A stretch of DNA of 64,000 nt, taken from contig NC_034411.1 in the NCBI RefSeq assembly GCF_002078875.1, forward strand, positions 38,790,276-38,854,275, written 5' to 3'. This DNA is from Numida meleagris (Eukaryota; Chordata; Aves; Galliformes; Numididae). Positions 12,901-23,586 of the stretch are shown in pieces (within the stretch, counting starts at the first letter, position 1; the number at the start of each line of letters is the position of its first letter). The notes under the pieces are model-generated. The model made no database searches, was not told where the DNA came from, and saw only the letters and a program-made list of their open reading frames with translations. Made by a program: the position numbers and the translations under genes.

Positions 12901-15784
12901 TGCTAGATTGGATCATGCCATGCTCCTATCCTCTTTCTAAAGATGGGCAGAGGCTATGGAGGAAAGTGCAAGAAACCCTGAGGATGAATATGGTCTCCTC
13001 TCCCACTAATCTGTATCATGAACAATGAAGATTAATATTCTCTCCAGTATTTTCCCAAACCATTGTAATTTACAGCAGTGGCAAGATCAACAGTCCCTTG
13101 AATTTGTTATCTCAAAAACAAAATGTATGTTTCTTTAAAAAACATTTTTTCTATTATCAATTGATGGCTTCTCAGGTTGAGTGTTTTGATCTGTTTTCCT
13201 TTTATCATGCAGTAAGAAGAAAAACTCTATATGCCTGAGCAACATGCACCAGTACCTTACACACTTCTGTTATTACCTCTTTAAGATGAACAGCCAGATC
13301 TCTTGAGACTCTCTATACAATGTCTGTATTCTTTCCCTTACTCATCTTAGAGCCTTCTTTAATATTTTGTTTTTCTTAAACAACCAATATTGCACAATAT
13401 TTCACTAGGCTGTACCACTAAATTCTCTGAAGGCATCATAATAACACAAAAGCACATTACATTATTCCAGTTCCCAAAATCTGGTTTGCAAGTACAGACA
13501 AACAGCAGAGGTCTTCACTGAGCCGCGCACAGTCCCAGCCTATTCCTTCTCACCAGCTGATGAAGTGATGTGAAACTTTACAGGCTGGACTGGTCATTTT
13601 AGCAGTTCCAAGGAACACGAGGCTTCTATTTGTGATACTAAGTGCCATTTGCTAACATCTGTGCTATTCACCTGACTAAACCAGTTCTCCCTAGAGCAAA
13701 ACAGAGTCCTTTCCATTTCTATCCAATCTGTATTTTATGATTTCAGCAAACTTTCACTTCTTCCTCCTCTCTTTCCATCTTATTTATGAGTATATTAAAC
13801 ACAGGAGCTGATCTGTAACCTTGAGATATCCCAATCTGTTTTAAAAGGTCAGTCCTTTACCCCAACAGAAGTCATCCCCAAGACAATTTGGGGATCATGA
13901 CAACACTCTCCCTGATTACCTTTGGTGGTTACCTTCATGGAGTTTCATTAAAAACTAGCAGAGGTTCCTGGAGGTCTCAATTTTAAATACATATAAACAG
14001 TCTAAATGACGTATAGGAGGAACACTGCTTTGTGTGGGAAAAAAGAGGTCTAGCCCTGCAGGTGATTTAATTACAATAAAAAGAACGTCACAGAAATATA
14101 CAGATAAAATCAGATCAGAAAAGATTACTCACTTGTTTTCCAGAACGCAGATTCATTATTCATGCAATTTATTAATTATACTCATTATTTACAGAGCGCC
14201 AACAACACAAGCATCTACAAGCACACACGGTAAGATGACAAAAAGCACAAGGGAGTAATTTGAGCTTAAAAAAATTGCTTGATTGCAGTTCTTGGGCCAA
14301 TTAAACCTCTTAAATTGAAAGTCACAAGGAAAATCCATATCCCAAGCCTAACTGCCTAAACCCAAATTGATGGGCTAATTAAAGAGGTTTCAAAGAAGCC
14401 ATTCCAAAGTTAACTTCCCACTTTAGATGATCTACCCCCTTTACATGCATTCAGTCAGCTCTTCAGCTGACATACATCAACACAGCTCTACTTCAGCCAT
14501 GCCATGTTATACCAGCTAGAAAGACGGGACTTTCCTTTTTGGGTGTTTGTTTTTTTTTCCTACACCTCTATCAACCCAGATTTAAAATTGACAATGACTT
14601 CCTATTACCTATTATTCTTAGGCACAAACTTCAGAAACTCAGACAATTTGTGTATTTGTATTCCACTGCAACTGCAGTATACATTTTCGTTATTCAGAAT
14701 GAGCTACAAGAGAAAAATGTAACAAGACTAGCAAGCTTAGGCTTGCAATTAACTTTTTCAGACACAGTTACACATTTCAACACAAAGTTGTAATTGAGGA
14801 GTTAGCATGACCTTTATTATTTCAGAAGGATCTGCCACAGTGGCTCAGTGCTACTTCAGCTGGACTATTAGTCACTGTGTCAGATGCAGGCACCAACATC
14901 CAACCGAGTCTGGCACCAACACAAGATCAGATCCTGAAAACTGACCTGAATAAGCTTTACTCTCAGGAATGGTCCCCATCCACGCAATGGAACTGCTCTT
15001 ACAGAAATCCCATACTCCCTATGAGTAAAGTAGCAAATATCAGATACTTGTGGTGAAAAATAATTTAAAAAAAAATAAATAAAAGCTCTTAGAGAAGAAT
15101 TTTCATCAGTAAAGCCCTATTTATCAGGCAATCAGAAGTAGCTCTTCCTCAGTGAAAAATGGAGCAAATGCTGTGTACCACGCTTTCTTGCATCACTTTC
15201 ATGATGAAGCACACTTGCAAGGAGATGATCAATGAGCAAACATTTCAGGATGTTTACACTTAGGAACGTGAAAACAATCACTTGGTCAGAGCCCACATGC
15301 CCAGCAAAGCGACCACTTCTGTTAGAGCACGATCATTTCAACAACAAAAACCCTGTGACAACACAAATAACATTAAAAGTATTTTTGGTTGTTTTATGAC
15401 TTCAATTAATGGGTAACTTATTTTTAGAACTCGTTAAGTCATGCAGTTATCCCCGCGGAGATAAAGCATAGGCAAGAGATAGGGAGCGTTACATGCAAAA
15501 GCTCTGGCCGCTGCACCATAGCCCCCTCGAGGTCTCACTGCCTTTGTAAGTCATGCCTATGGGGAACACAGCTAGGCTTCTCCTCGCTGATATCGTAGGA
15601 AGTTTCTTGCTCAAGTGCAGGAATATGGAAGAAACAGCACCATAGCCATAAGAAAGGCACAAAACTGAGATTAAATACTGCGAGAACCTGACAGTCTCCA
15701 AAAGCGTCACTTTGGAAAACAGAGTGCGGATGAACGCAGACGGGCTTTTTCACAGCTGCCACAAACGCAGCTATCAGCATCCCA
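9915..15784. other. AT-rich DNA downstream of the gene start, probably intron
   Basis: No exon here is firmly supported. Because the CpG-island gene runs leftward, this is the expected position of its second intron. Two minus-strand segments (10869-10941 and 12707-12792) have an open frame and splice-like edges and are given as tentative candidates in the findings. Their phases do not join directly to the end of exon 2 in the more protein-like frame. No mobile element was recognised. Confidence 0.55.
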
Positions 15785-15935
15785 AGCGCGCCCGCAGCAC
15801 TGAGACCAGCACCCGTCCCTTGGTCTCAGCAGCGTAACTCGTGGCTGCGAGCGCTCCCGCGCCCCCGCACCTGCCCGAGGGCTACCGGCGCAAACTCAAC
15901 CCCCCCAACCCCGGCAGCCCCGCGCCGGGACTCAC

Positions 15936-16165
15936 GTTTGTAGCTGGCGGCCCAGGGCTGGTAGCCGTAGTAGCCGGTGATGCGGAGGATCCTTTCCTCG
16001 ATGGAGGTGAGCCCCACGGAAGCGCTGGTGAGGTCCTCCACGGAGCGGGACCACTTCAAGTCCTCTTTGATGGCCTCATCCACCACCAGGTACTTGAGCT
16101 GCCGCAGCTGCGGGCTGATGTCGGACAGCCGCCGCGGGCTGACATCGGGGGAGCGCCGCATGCCG
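15936..16165 (-). CDS. Exon 2 of an unrecognised Ser/Arg-rich protein
   Basis: This 230-nt exon completes a Leu codon begun in exon 1 and then encodes Gly-Met and a Ser/Arg-rich segment (RRSPDVSPRRLSDISPQLRQ). A more ordered region follows: LKYLVVDEAIKEDLKWSRSV, then ERILRITGYYGYQPW, ending SYK. The acceptor is a CTGAC branch-point-like word, a short pyrimidine tract and CCCCCAG ahead of CGGC. The donor is AAAC|GTGAGT, ending in phase 1. Acidic and basic residues alternate through the middle as in a helix, and the GYYGYQPW motif looks like a conserved tail. RRLS and RRSP suggest basophilic or proline-directed phosphorylation sites; that is inference. There is no signal peptide or membrane segment. 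The open frame continues upstream through the intron without a stop, so a transcript starting at the internal ATG (16161) is an alternative. I cannot name the gene. Confidence 0.72.
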
Positions 16166-16346
16166 CTGGGGGCCGGGAGAAGGCCGTCAGGGGCCGCCGC
16201 CCTCCGGACAACGCGCGGCGGCCCCAAGGCTCCAACTTTCCCCGCAGGTGCCCCGGGATGGGCCGGGGTGGGGTGAGGTGAGGTGAGGTGGGGTGGGGTA
16301 GGGTGGGTGTCCCGGTCCCTCCCGCCCGCCCCGCGGCCGTACTCAC
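16166..16346 (-). other. Short GC-rich intron 1
   Basis: This is a 181-nt interval between GTGAGTACGG at its 5' end and CTTCTCCCGGCCCCCAG at its 3' end, read on the minus strand. Removing it joins CT to C, restoring a Leu codon and a single frame across both exons. It carries the pentamer and G-quadruplex tract described separately. No stop codon lies in the frame leading into exon 2, so intron retention would still give an open frame from upstream. Confidence 0.68.
16264..16310 (+). repeat. GGGGT/GAGGT pentamer array with G-quadruplex motif
   Basis: About nine degenerate 5-bp units (GGGGT, GAGGT, GGGGT, AGGGT) lie inside intron 1. Positions 16290-16307 contain four runs of at least three G separated by 1-2 nt, which fits a canonical parallel G-quadruplex on the plus strand. 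The plus strand is the template strand for the gene, so the transcript carries the C-rich complement. A role in promoter opening or pausing is inference. Confidence 0.85.
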
Positions 16347-16399
16347 AGGGTGCCGGCTTTGCCCCGCGCGGAGCCGTTGGGGAACTCCCGGATCCCCAT
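16347..16399 (-). CDS. Exon 1 (start codon) of the unrecognised protein
   Basis: The ATG at 16399 opens 17 codons plus two bases. The protein begins MGIREFPNGSARGKAGT and stops at an ACCCT|GTGAGTACGG donor. The ATG has G at +4 but C at -3, so its initiation context is only moderate. It was chosen because it lies immediately upstream of a strong donor, within the CpG island, and joins exon 2 in frame. Gly2 would be exposed after Met removal, but residue 6 is Phe, so N-myristoylation is not well supported. The alternative start is the in-frame Met in exon 2, 20th residue of the joined product. The 5' UTR is assumed to lie at 16400 and above, interrupted by the assembly gap. Confidence 0.6.
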
Positions 16400-16603
16400 G
16401 GGGAGCAGCAGCGAGGGCTGCGGGGCGCCCAGACTTCACGGCGGGGCGAGCCGGCGGCGCTCACCGGCAGGTACCAGGCGGGAAGGAGGCACGGAGCGGG
16501 CGAGGAGGCGGCGGCCACCGCAGAGGGTCCCCGGGCCGGCACTACCCCGCGAGGAGAGGCGGGCGGGCGATGGGCGGGCCGCCGCTGCCGGCTGCGAGGC
16601 GCT

Positions 16604-16693
16604 NNNNNNNNNNNNNNNNNNNNNNNNNNNNNNNNNNNNNNNNNNNNNNNNNNNNNNNNNNNNNNNNNNNNNNNNNNNNNNNNNNNNNNNNNN
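16604..16693. other. Assembly gap (90 N)
   Basis: Ninety ambiguous bases inside the most G+C-rich part of the CpG island, immediately upstream of exon 1. The real length is unknown. The gap may hide the transcription start site and an upstream non-coding exon. Every open frame spanning it is meaningless. Confidence 0.99.
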
Positions 16694-16878
16694 GCCAGGG
16701 GGAGCCCCGCGCGTGCCGCCAACCTCCGGGTGAATGCCGCGCCGAGCGCCCCCTGTCGGCAGGCCGCGCTCCGCGGGGCGCCCGCTGCCCGGCCGTAGTG
16801 GCGGTCTGTCTCCCTCCCCGCCCGTCCAGAGCGTGAGGGAAGCGGTAACGCGAGCGCCGGCCCTTCTCTCGAGCGCAA

Positions 16879-17697
16879 GTTTTACACGCAGCCTAACCTC
16901 AAGCATAAAAGCAGGCAGTGAAAGCACTCAGTAAACATATACGCTTAAATGAACGTCAATATGGATGCGCGCCGTATACTAGCATACATGACCTATGCTC
17001 GGGTGGCTCAGGCACAGGTGAGAGGGGAGCAGTGCTCGCTGAACCCAGGTGCTGACGAGCAGCTTCATGTCGGTCCCTTCAGAGGGTCAGAGCAGCAGCG
17101 ATGGTTGAAAGCAAGAATGGCATTAGGCATTTCAGTCAGGCCACCAAAGTCCAGTCTCATTCTATACGTATTCCCAGAGCGCTGCCATGGAGTTCAGAGC
17201 CCCTGTTGCACACTTCTCCACTTCAGTATTCCAGAATCATCTCATTCCATACCCATTCCCCCAAAAAGATTGCTTTTCTGCTGTTTTCTTCTTTGCCAGC
17301 TGCTGTCATTTCAAGGTGTAAATTGAATGATAGATGAGTGTTAAGACTTTCCCCTGTCATGCAGACTTGGGGCAGCTTGGGTGGCAGTGCTGGCAAGCTT
17401 GAAGTGAGCACGCATGTTGTGAGAGAGAATGAAACGCATGGGAGGGAACAACGTACCATTTACTGAAACGCTTAATAAAACAACATTTTAAAAGTACCGT
17501 GAGAGGCAACACCAACATAGCTCCTCAGATCTAATCAAATCTTGCTGAAAACGATGCTGCTTCTTAAAAGCTGCTGTGGACACTCAAGTAAGAGTTCTTG
17601 TGTCTACTATTTTAAACATGTTTAAGTATTGTAGTTAGAACTGAAATGCGCTATATGGAATGGAATGCTAAAAGATAAATCCACATGATTATGAATT
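16879..17697. other. Upstream flank of the CpG island, no supported gene
   Basis: Composition returns toward background. The plus-strand open frame at 16949-17326 has no recognisable motif and no initiation support. Regulatory elements of the minus-strand gene could lie here, but I see none specifically. Confidence 0.5.
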
Positions 17698-17853
17698 TCA
17701 TAGAATCATTAAGGTTGGAAAAGACTGCTAAAATCACCTAGTCCAACCACCAGCCCATCCCACCATGCCCTCTAATCCATGTCCCTCAGTGCCACATCCA
17801 CGTAGGTCCTGAACATGTCCAAGGATGGTGACTCCAGCACCTCCCTGGGCAGA
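17698..17853 (-). mobile_element. CR1 LINE 3'-end fragment
   Basis: It begins with CATAGAATCATTAAGGTTGG, the reverse complement of a CR1 3' end, and runs through GTCCAACCACCAGCCCATCC to ACCTCCCTGGGCAG. CR1 copies are typically 5'-truncated and keep only this non-coding tail and a little of ORF2. It closely matches the fragment at 61.66 kb in the same orientation, so both probably belong to one subfamily. No target-site duplication is expected for CR1. Confidence 0.93.
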
Positions 17854-20800
17854 AGTCATTGATTTATTGTGGATTTGTGGAGCTGTCTTACAATTTTTAA
17901 TACAAGGAGAGAAAAAGTAGTGAATAAGCTAGCAATGCTATGCAAGAGTAAGCAACAAGATGATAAAGAGAAAACATTTGCCAAATGTTTTATATGCTTA
18001 TACACAGTACAATATCTATTTAGCGGGCAAAATGGAGAAGGATTTGATTCAGTGTAGGTGGGAGCTGCCCAATATTATATGAAGCACCAAACTGGTGATG
18101 CTGTGAATGCTTTTTCCAAACCTTTTACAAGTTTTGCTTTAACAAAACACCTACAATCATACAACAGTTAGGAAATAGTGTATTTTTTAAAATGGCAAAC
18201 CTCTGTAAGAAGGAACAGTTAGTATTTATTGCAGAGTACAGTGACTTATTTGTCCTGTTAGATGTACCCTTTTTTCCCTGCTTGACTGCTACTCAGCTCT
18301 TAAATACAGTCATCAAGACATATCAGCACTATATTGTTGACATTGTGGTGCCATGTCAGAGGAAAATATCATTTAAACTTATTTTCATTTACCATTGGTA
18401 TTAACTTAGTAAAAGTTTATTCAAGATGGATAAATATTACTCCTATCATGTGAAGGACTAGTAATTTCCACACAGCTCTAGGAACTCAGAGACCCAGCTC
18501 CCGCCTTAAGCAAGTATTCTTTTAACTGCGTCTTTCTGCAGCTGATAGATGTCCCTGCTCCTTAGCATTTTTATCCTTATTACCAAAGGTGTACACCTGA
18601 GCCATTAATCTGGTGTTCCTGCCCCAAGGGTTGTTGGATATTAGACAGAAATACGATATACATGATAAAAGTCCCATGTAATAGATGGAAACACCTATAT
18701 GGCAAAATGATTTTCTCTAGCTGAGGTCAAATCCGACATCACATGAATATAATGCTATTGTATAGCCAAAGTGGCTGGATCAGTGGGGCCAGGTTAATGT
18801 ATGCTATTCTGACTGGATAAGGGTACAACTCTGAATATAATCTATGTAATATGCCAAATTTTGAAGGGGCAACAAAAAATATTACCGTAGTTAAAAACTT
18901 TTGGGTTTTTTTCCTGGGTAATCTTGCTGGCATTCACTTTTTTAAATATCTATCTATATTTAAATAAACTCAGAAAAGCAAGAAAGGCTGCTAGAAATGA
19001 CAGAAAATAGCCAAATGCAAAACCAAATAAATTAGCCCAACCACCTTCAACAGCTTCGCACTTTCTCAAGTAGAGAGAGGGAATATACTCGAGCAATTAC
19101 AGTCAGATGAATTTAAGATAAGCTGGAACATATTTTTCATGTAAGTTCTTGAACAGTTCTTAGATCCCTGCAACTTACAGGCAAAACGAAACAAGTATCA
19201 GGATTTCAGACATGACTCCTAGCTGAAGGCAACTAGAAAGCTCTGAAAACTATAATGTAGTTGGCTGTTGTAGTCAGGAAGGGACATATAGAGTCAGTGT
19301 CTTGGTTCCTGGGAGGTATACTGCTTTATACAAAGCTGATTTTAATCCGCTGCTTCAATGTTGTTGAATACAAACTGTTCAGCATACTTTTTTTGCCAAA
19401 CAGTGGAAAATAAAAGTCCCTTTCATTTGAAATTGAAAATAGACCTAATGATTGTTTTGCTATCTCTTGTTAGATGAGAAGTGCAGGAAGAAACACCTTT
19501 TCTTTTTAGGGCATCTCATCATTTCTTTGCACCTCTTCCCAATTCAAGCGGAAAACAAACACACAAAAAAAATGCCATTTCAAAAACAATAGCATGTCTC
19601 CTTCCTCATTTTCCTCCTTCATCAAGAAACCACAAAAGGACTGTAGGAGGTGTCAAAGACAGAAAATACAGAACAGTAGATCTTTTCAATATCCTGTATT
19701 TTAAGAAATGCCGGAGGCATGAATCCCAGAGTCAATCTGTGCTCTGTACGGGCTTGGTATCTTGCACCACATTCTGCTATTTCAAGTAATTTATACCAGC
19801 AATAATGGACTACAAAACTATGATTAAGGAAAGACTGGTTACCAATCTCACAAACTTTTATATTTTTTCCTGTCATTTCTACTTGGTCCTTTTCACTTCA
19901 TTGGCCATAGCGTGTGTTTGAGACTGAGAGAAGAACAAAATAAGCAGGAAAAAGAGAAAACGATAGCAACAGCTCTAGATCCTGGCTTTCCCATGAAAAC
20001 CCACCAAAAGAAATAGAAAAGCAGCCATGAAGATTCAAGGGAGAAAGTGAAAGACTACAGATAGAGCGCAAAAGAAAACAATGGATTTGTGCTGAGGGAA
20101 GCCTCTTGCTTTAGTGAATCAGAGCATGACATCCATACTGTTTAAAGTTGCTTATCAGGAAAGTGTGCCAACCCCGAGAAAAATCTGATAATTCTCACCC
20201 TTTAGATAAACTTTTATTTTTCTGGTTTTGAAGGTGGCTTTTGAAATTGTCATTTTTGATGTAGGAAACACATTGCTAGTCTTGGACAGTACAGCCTTCT
20301 CGGTGGGGTTATTTCTGAAGAGAACGGAAGACCCAGAGACTGATTTGACAGGAAGTTTTTATTGTATAGGGCTAATGGCAGCTGTTTGAAGCTGCTCGTA
20401 AGTCTGAAATATTAAAATCTTACAGGTGAATTTTTAATCTGGAAGCACAGAAGATCATGACATGTTCGCTATGTGGTTCTGTAGTGTGAGGCACAGACGC
20501 TTCCAGATATGCATTTTGCATGCCGTTAATGTGTTAACCACATAGTTTTCCAGTACTTCAGAAAATAATTCTGGAAGCTGCTACACATTCTGCTACACAA
20601 ACCCAGACCCCAGTTCAATTATTTCTCTCCACGATATACAAAAAGTTGTTCTCTTAACATTTGTCACCCACAATTGATATATTTAATCATATCATAGATA
20701 AGGACTACATCTCACTACATTTATTTCCAGCTGTTTTTTAATTAAGACTTCATTTAAAAAAAATCTTTTAACAGTATGAGTTTGTAGTGAGAGGAAGAAC

Positions 20801-22829
20801 ACTAAGAACTACAGGCAGACAATTCACAGAAGTGCTGTGCAAGTCCCTCCTAGCACTCATTTGTACACAGTGACATCTGTATTAATTGTATACAAACATC
20901 AGGGCACCTGTTAGCACTACTGTGAGCTTCAAAGCAGTACTGCATCTCTGTATGAAACTATATACCATTGGAAAATGGGTTCTTTCTTTAGTAGATTCGT
21001 TTATTGTGGTGATAAATTTGAAACAATGAGATTATTTGATTAAACTTTCTCAGTCACTGCTGAATGGACTACCTTACTTGTAGAATTAATAAAAAGGCCA
21101 AGACACCTCATTAACATGCTTGGTAGTAAGCTGGATTGGCAGCAGTACCGTTTAATCCTGCCAAAGGGTATTTGCTAGGGAAAGTCAAAAAGCTTTCAAA
21201 TCATTCTTAAAGGTTGAGACAGGAGAAGACGACCTTGCAAAAGCTGTAGTTCTGAACTGTCCAGAAGAATTCCCCCTTCCCCATGTATCCTAGAGCTGCT
21301 TACTGAACAGAAAAATGTTAAATAATATGGCTTCTAATTGTTTTAAATGCATCAAGGTTGATTTTGCTGTGCATGTCAACAGGGAAGCCAGATACAAAAG
21401 CTTAGGCTGGAAAAACCACATGTGCTAGAATGCTCTAGGGTTTTTAGTAGCTGAAAGTATACTATCATCTCCTAGTTTAAAGTTAAGTCACCTGGTCTAA
21501 AAGCAAATTTTCATGTATAATACCTGACAGACTCACCACATCACTTTCACCAAGGCTTCACACTCTGTATTAAGATTTACAAGTCAGAAGGATGTGGAGA
21601 AAGTGTATGAAAAGCACCAGCAGCTGTACACAGTCATGCCTACCAAAACATCACAAAGATCAAGATGAATGTTATCATTGCTGTATTTATCATACATGAA
21701 TGATTTTTAACAACTACAGAAAGTTAACAAGTAAACTGCCTCATAATTCTCATACAGAACAGCCTATGAAATTGTTCCCAGTCGTGATCTTGAACTCTTT
21801 TCAAAACACTGTTTAGATTACTCACTATTTATTCTGCATTGTACATCCCAAATAATGAAAATATGCTTTACAACTGATTTTCTACATGAAAATAGTCTTT
21901 TGTACGTAGAAAAAAGCAGCAGCATTTCTCAATGGAAGTACTATTCAAACAAGTTTTAAGTCATTAAAATTTAAAGCAGTGTTATCTACCAACCTGGACA
22001 GATGATTTATTTCATGCTGGTGAAATTCCACTGGGTTAATGGAGTTGCCTCTGATGCACAGGTACATAGGTAGCCACTTATTTTGAAGAGTGGCATGATT
22101 TTTGTGATCACAATCATATTTTCAGAGGAAACAGTGAAAACATCTATTGCAGCCACGTAAGTATCTTAACTTCCAATTTTGCTTAAGCTAAACACAAAGT
22201 CTCAAAAAAATCTGTAGGTCCTTGTGTTCCATTGTTGGTAATGTTTATTTTAAAGTGTATTTTCATATTCCTGTCTCGAGGCTACCATGACTGGTTTTGA
22301 GCTCTAAGTTTTCCATATATGTAAGCTTTCCTTTATTGGCCTGTGTAAGATTACTATTCAAGCAAAAATAGAGGAATCTGAGGAATTCCACCCAAGCATG
22401 AATTAAGCCACATCAGCAACGTCATAAACTATAAACAATAGTGAGGGTGAAGAGGAGATAACATCATACTAGGATATCTTCAGTAGAAAAGAGACACTCG
22501 CCTTCACTAACTTGAAATACTAATACTGTCCTTGTAAAAGTAATCCAGAGAAAACTACAAAAAGAACTCATGATTCTATGACGTTCTTTTTTTAGAATCT
22601 GTAATAAACAAAAAAAGCAAGGAGAAAAAAAATCATATTAGGGAAGTTTGTAATATCAGACAAAAATATCCATTTTAATTGTATCAATTTTCTTTCTTCA
22701 TTTATTTAGAATAATGCATGCATTATTTTCCCCTGCTACACAGCATACAGATGGATGAACTGTGATTTCACACATTAAGAAGTTGAAAAGTTGTAGTATT
22801 TTATGCTTTACTATGCAGTGGAGAAGCAA
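17854..22829. other. Non-coding DNA, no supported gene
   Basis: Scattered short open frames have no motif support. Small splice-flanked open segments occur (about 19.10-19.14 kb plus strand, 22.13-22.16 kb plus strand) but are too short to weigh. No RNA gene or recognised repeat was seen. Confidence 0.55.
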
Positions 22830-23586
22830 ATTATGCCCCCCCTCGAGGCAACCCCCACTATGAATACAAGCTGAGGGATGTAAGGATGGAGCACAGCCCT
22901 GCGGGAAGGACTTGGGGGCAGCCGTGGATGGGAAGCTAGACATGAGCCAGCAACATACTCTCACAGCCCAGAAAGCCAACCATATTCTGGGCTGCATCAA
23001 AAGAAGCATGGCCAGCAGGGAGAGGGAGGTGATCCTGCCCCTCTACTCTGCGCTGGTGAGGCCTCACCTAGAGTACTGCATCCACATATGGAGTCCTCAG
23101 TATAGGAGAGACATAGACCTGTTAGAGAGCATCCAGAGGAGTGCCACAAAAATGATCCCAGGGATGGAACACCTCTCCTATGAGGACAGGCTGAAAGAGC
23201 TGGGGCTTTTCAGCCCAGAGATGAGAATGCTTTGAGGTGACCTGAGAGCTGCTTTTCAATATCTAAAGGGGAGCTACAGGAAAGAAGGGGACGGACTCTT
23301 TAGCAGGGTCTGTGGTGATATGACAAGAGGAAATGGTTTCAAAGTAAAAGAGGGAAAATTTAGACTGGGTAAAAGGAAGAAGTCTTTTACAGTGAGGGTT
23401 GTGAGGCACTGGAACAGGTTACCCAGAGAGGTGGTTGAAAGCCCCCTCCCTGGAAACAGTCAAGGCTAGGCTGGACCAGGCTCTGAGCAACCTGATCTAC
23501 CTGTAGGTGTCCCTCCTCATTGCAGGAGAGTTGGACTAGATAACCTTAAAAGTCCCTTCCAACTCAAATGATTCTATGATTCTATA
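22830..23586 (+). mobile_element. CR1 LINE fragment with broken ORF2 C-terminus
   Basis: This roughly 757-bp, 5'-truncated CR1 starts near CCTCGAGGCAACCCCCACTA and ends at a TGATTCTATGATTCTATA tail. It encodes the C-terminal part of the CR1 reverse-transcriptase polyprotein, with the landmarks [18 protein letters not shown] and LKELGLFS. The frame is interrupted at 23233-23235 by TGA. The copy at 33.3 kb has CGA at the aligned site, so this looks like CpG decay. Further downstream the frame is shifted. It is non-functional, with no promoter and no endonuclease domain. Confidence 0.96.

Larger units (their letters stand above)
15785..16878 (-). promoter_or_regulatory. CpG island promoter of the minus-strand gene
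   Basis: Base composition switches abruptly from A+T-rich flanks to very G+C-rich DNA dense in CpG, with many GCGC and CCGCCC-type words (potential Sp1/KLF sites), and returns to normal by about 16.88 kb. No TATA box is evident upstream of the minus-strand start codon, as is usual for CpG-island promoters. The island contains exons 1 and 2 and a 90-base assembly gap. Transcription start sites are probably dispersed between about 16.40 and 16.88 kb. A CATAAAAG word at 16904-16911 on the plus strand could serve divergent transcription, but nothing else supports this. Confidence 0.88.

Noticed and set aside
16283..16836. Several plus-strand open frames of 120-180 codons in the CpG island
   Set aside because: They are antisense shadows in GC-rich DNA containing the N gap, with Arg/Gly/Ala/Pro-rich random composition.
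15826..16878. 350-codon minus-strand open frame across the CpG island
   Set aside because: It reads through the assembly gap and the predicted intron. Length is explained by low A+T content. Only the exon 2 portion is kept.
22912..23235. 107-codon plus-strand frame as a host gene
   Set aside because: It is the decayed C-terminal part of CR1 ORF2.
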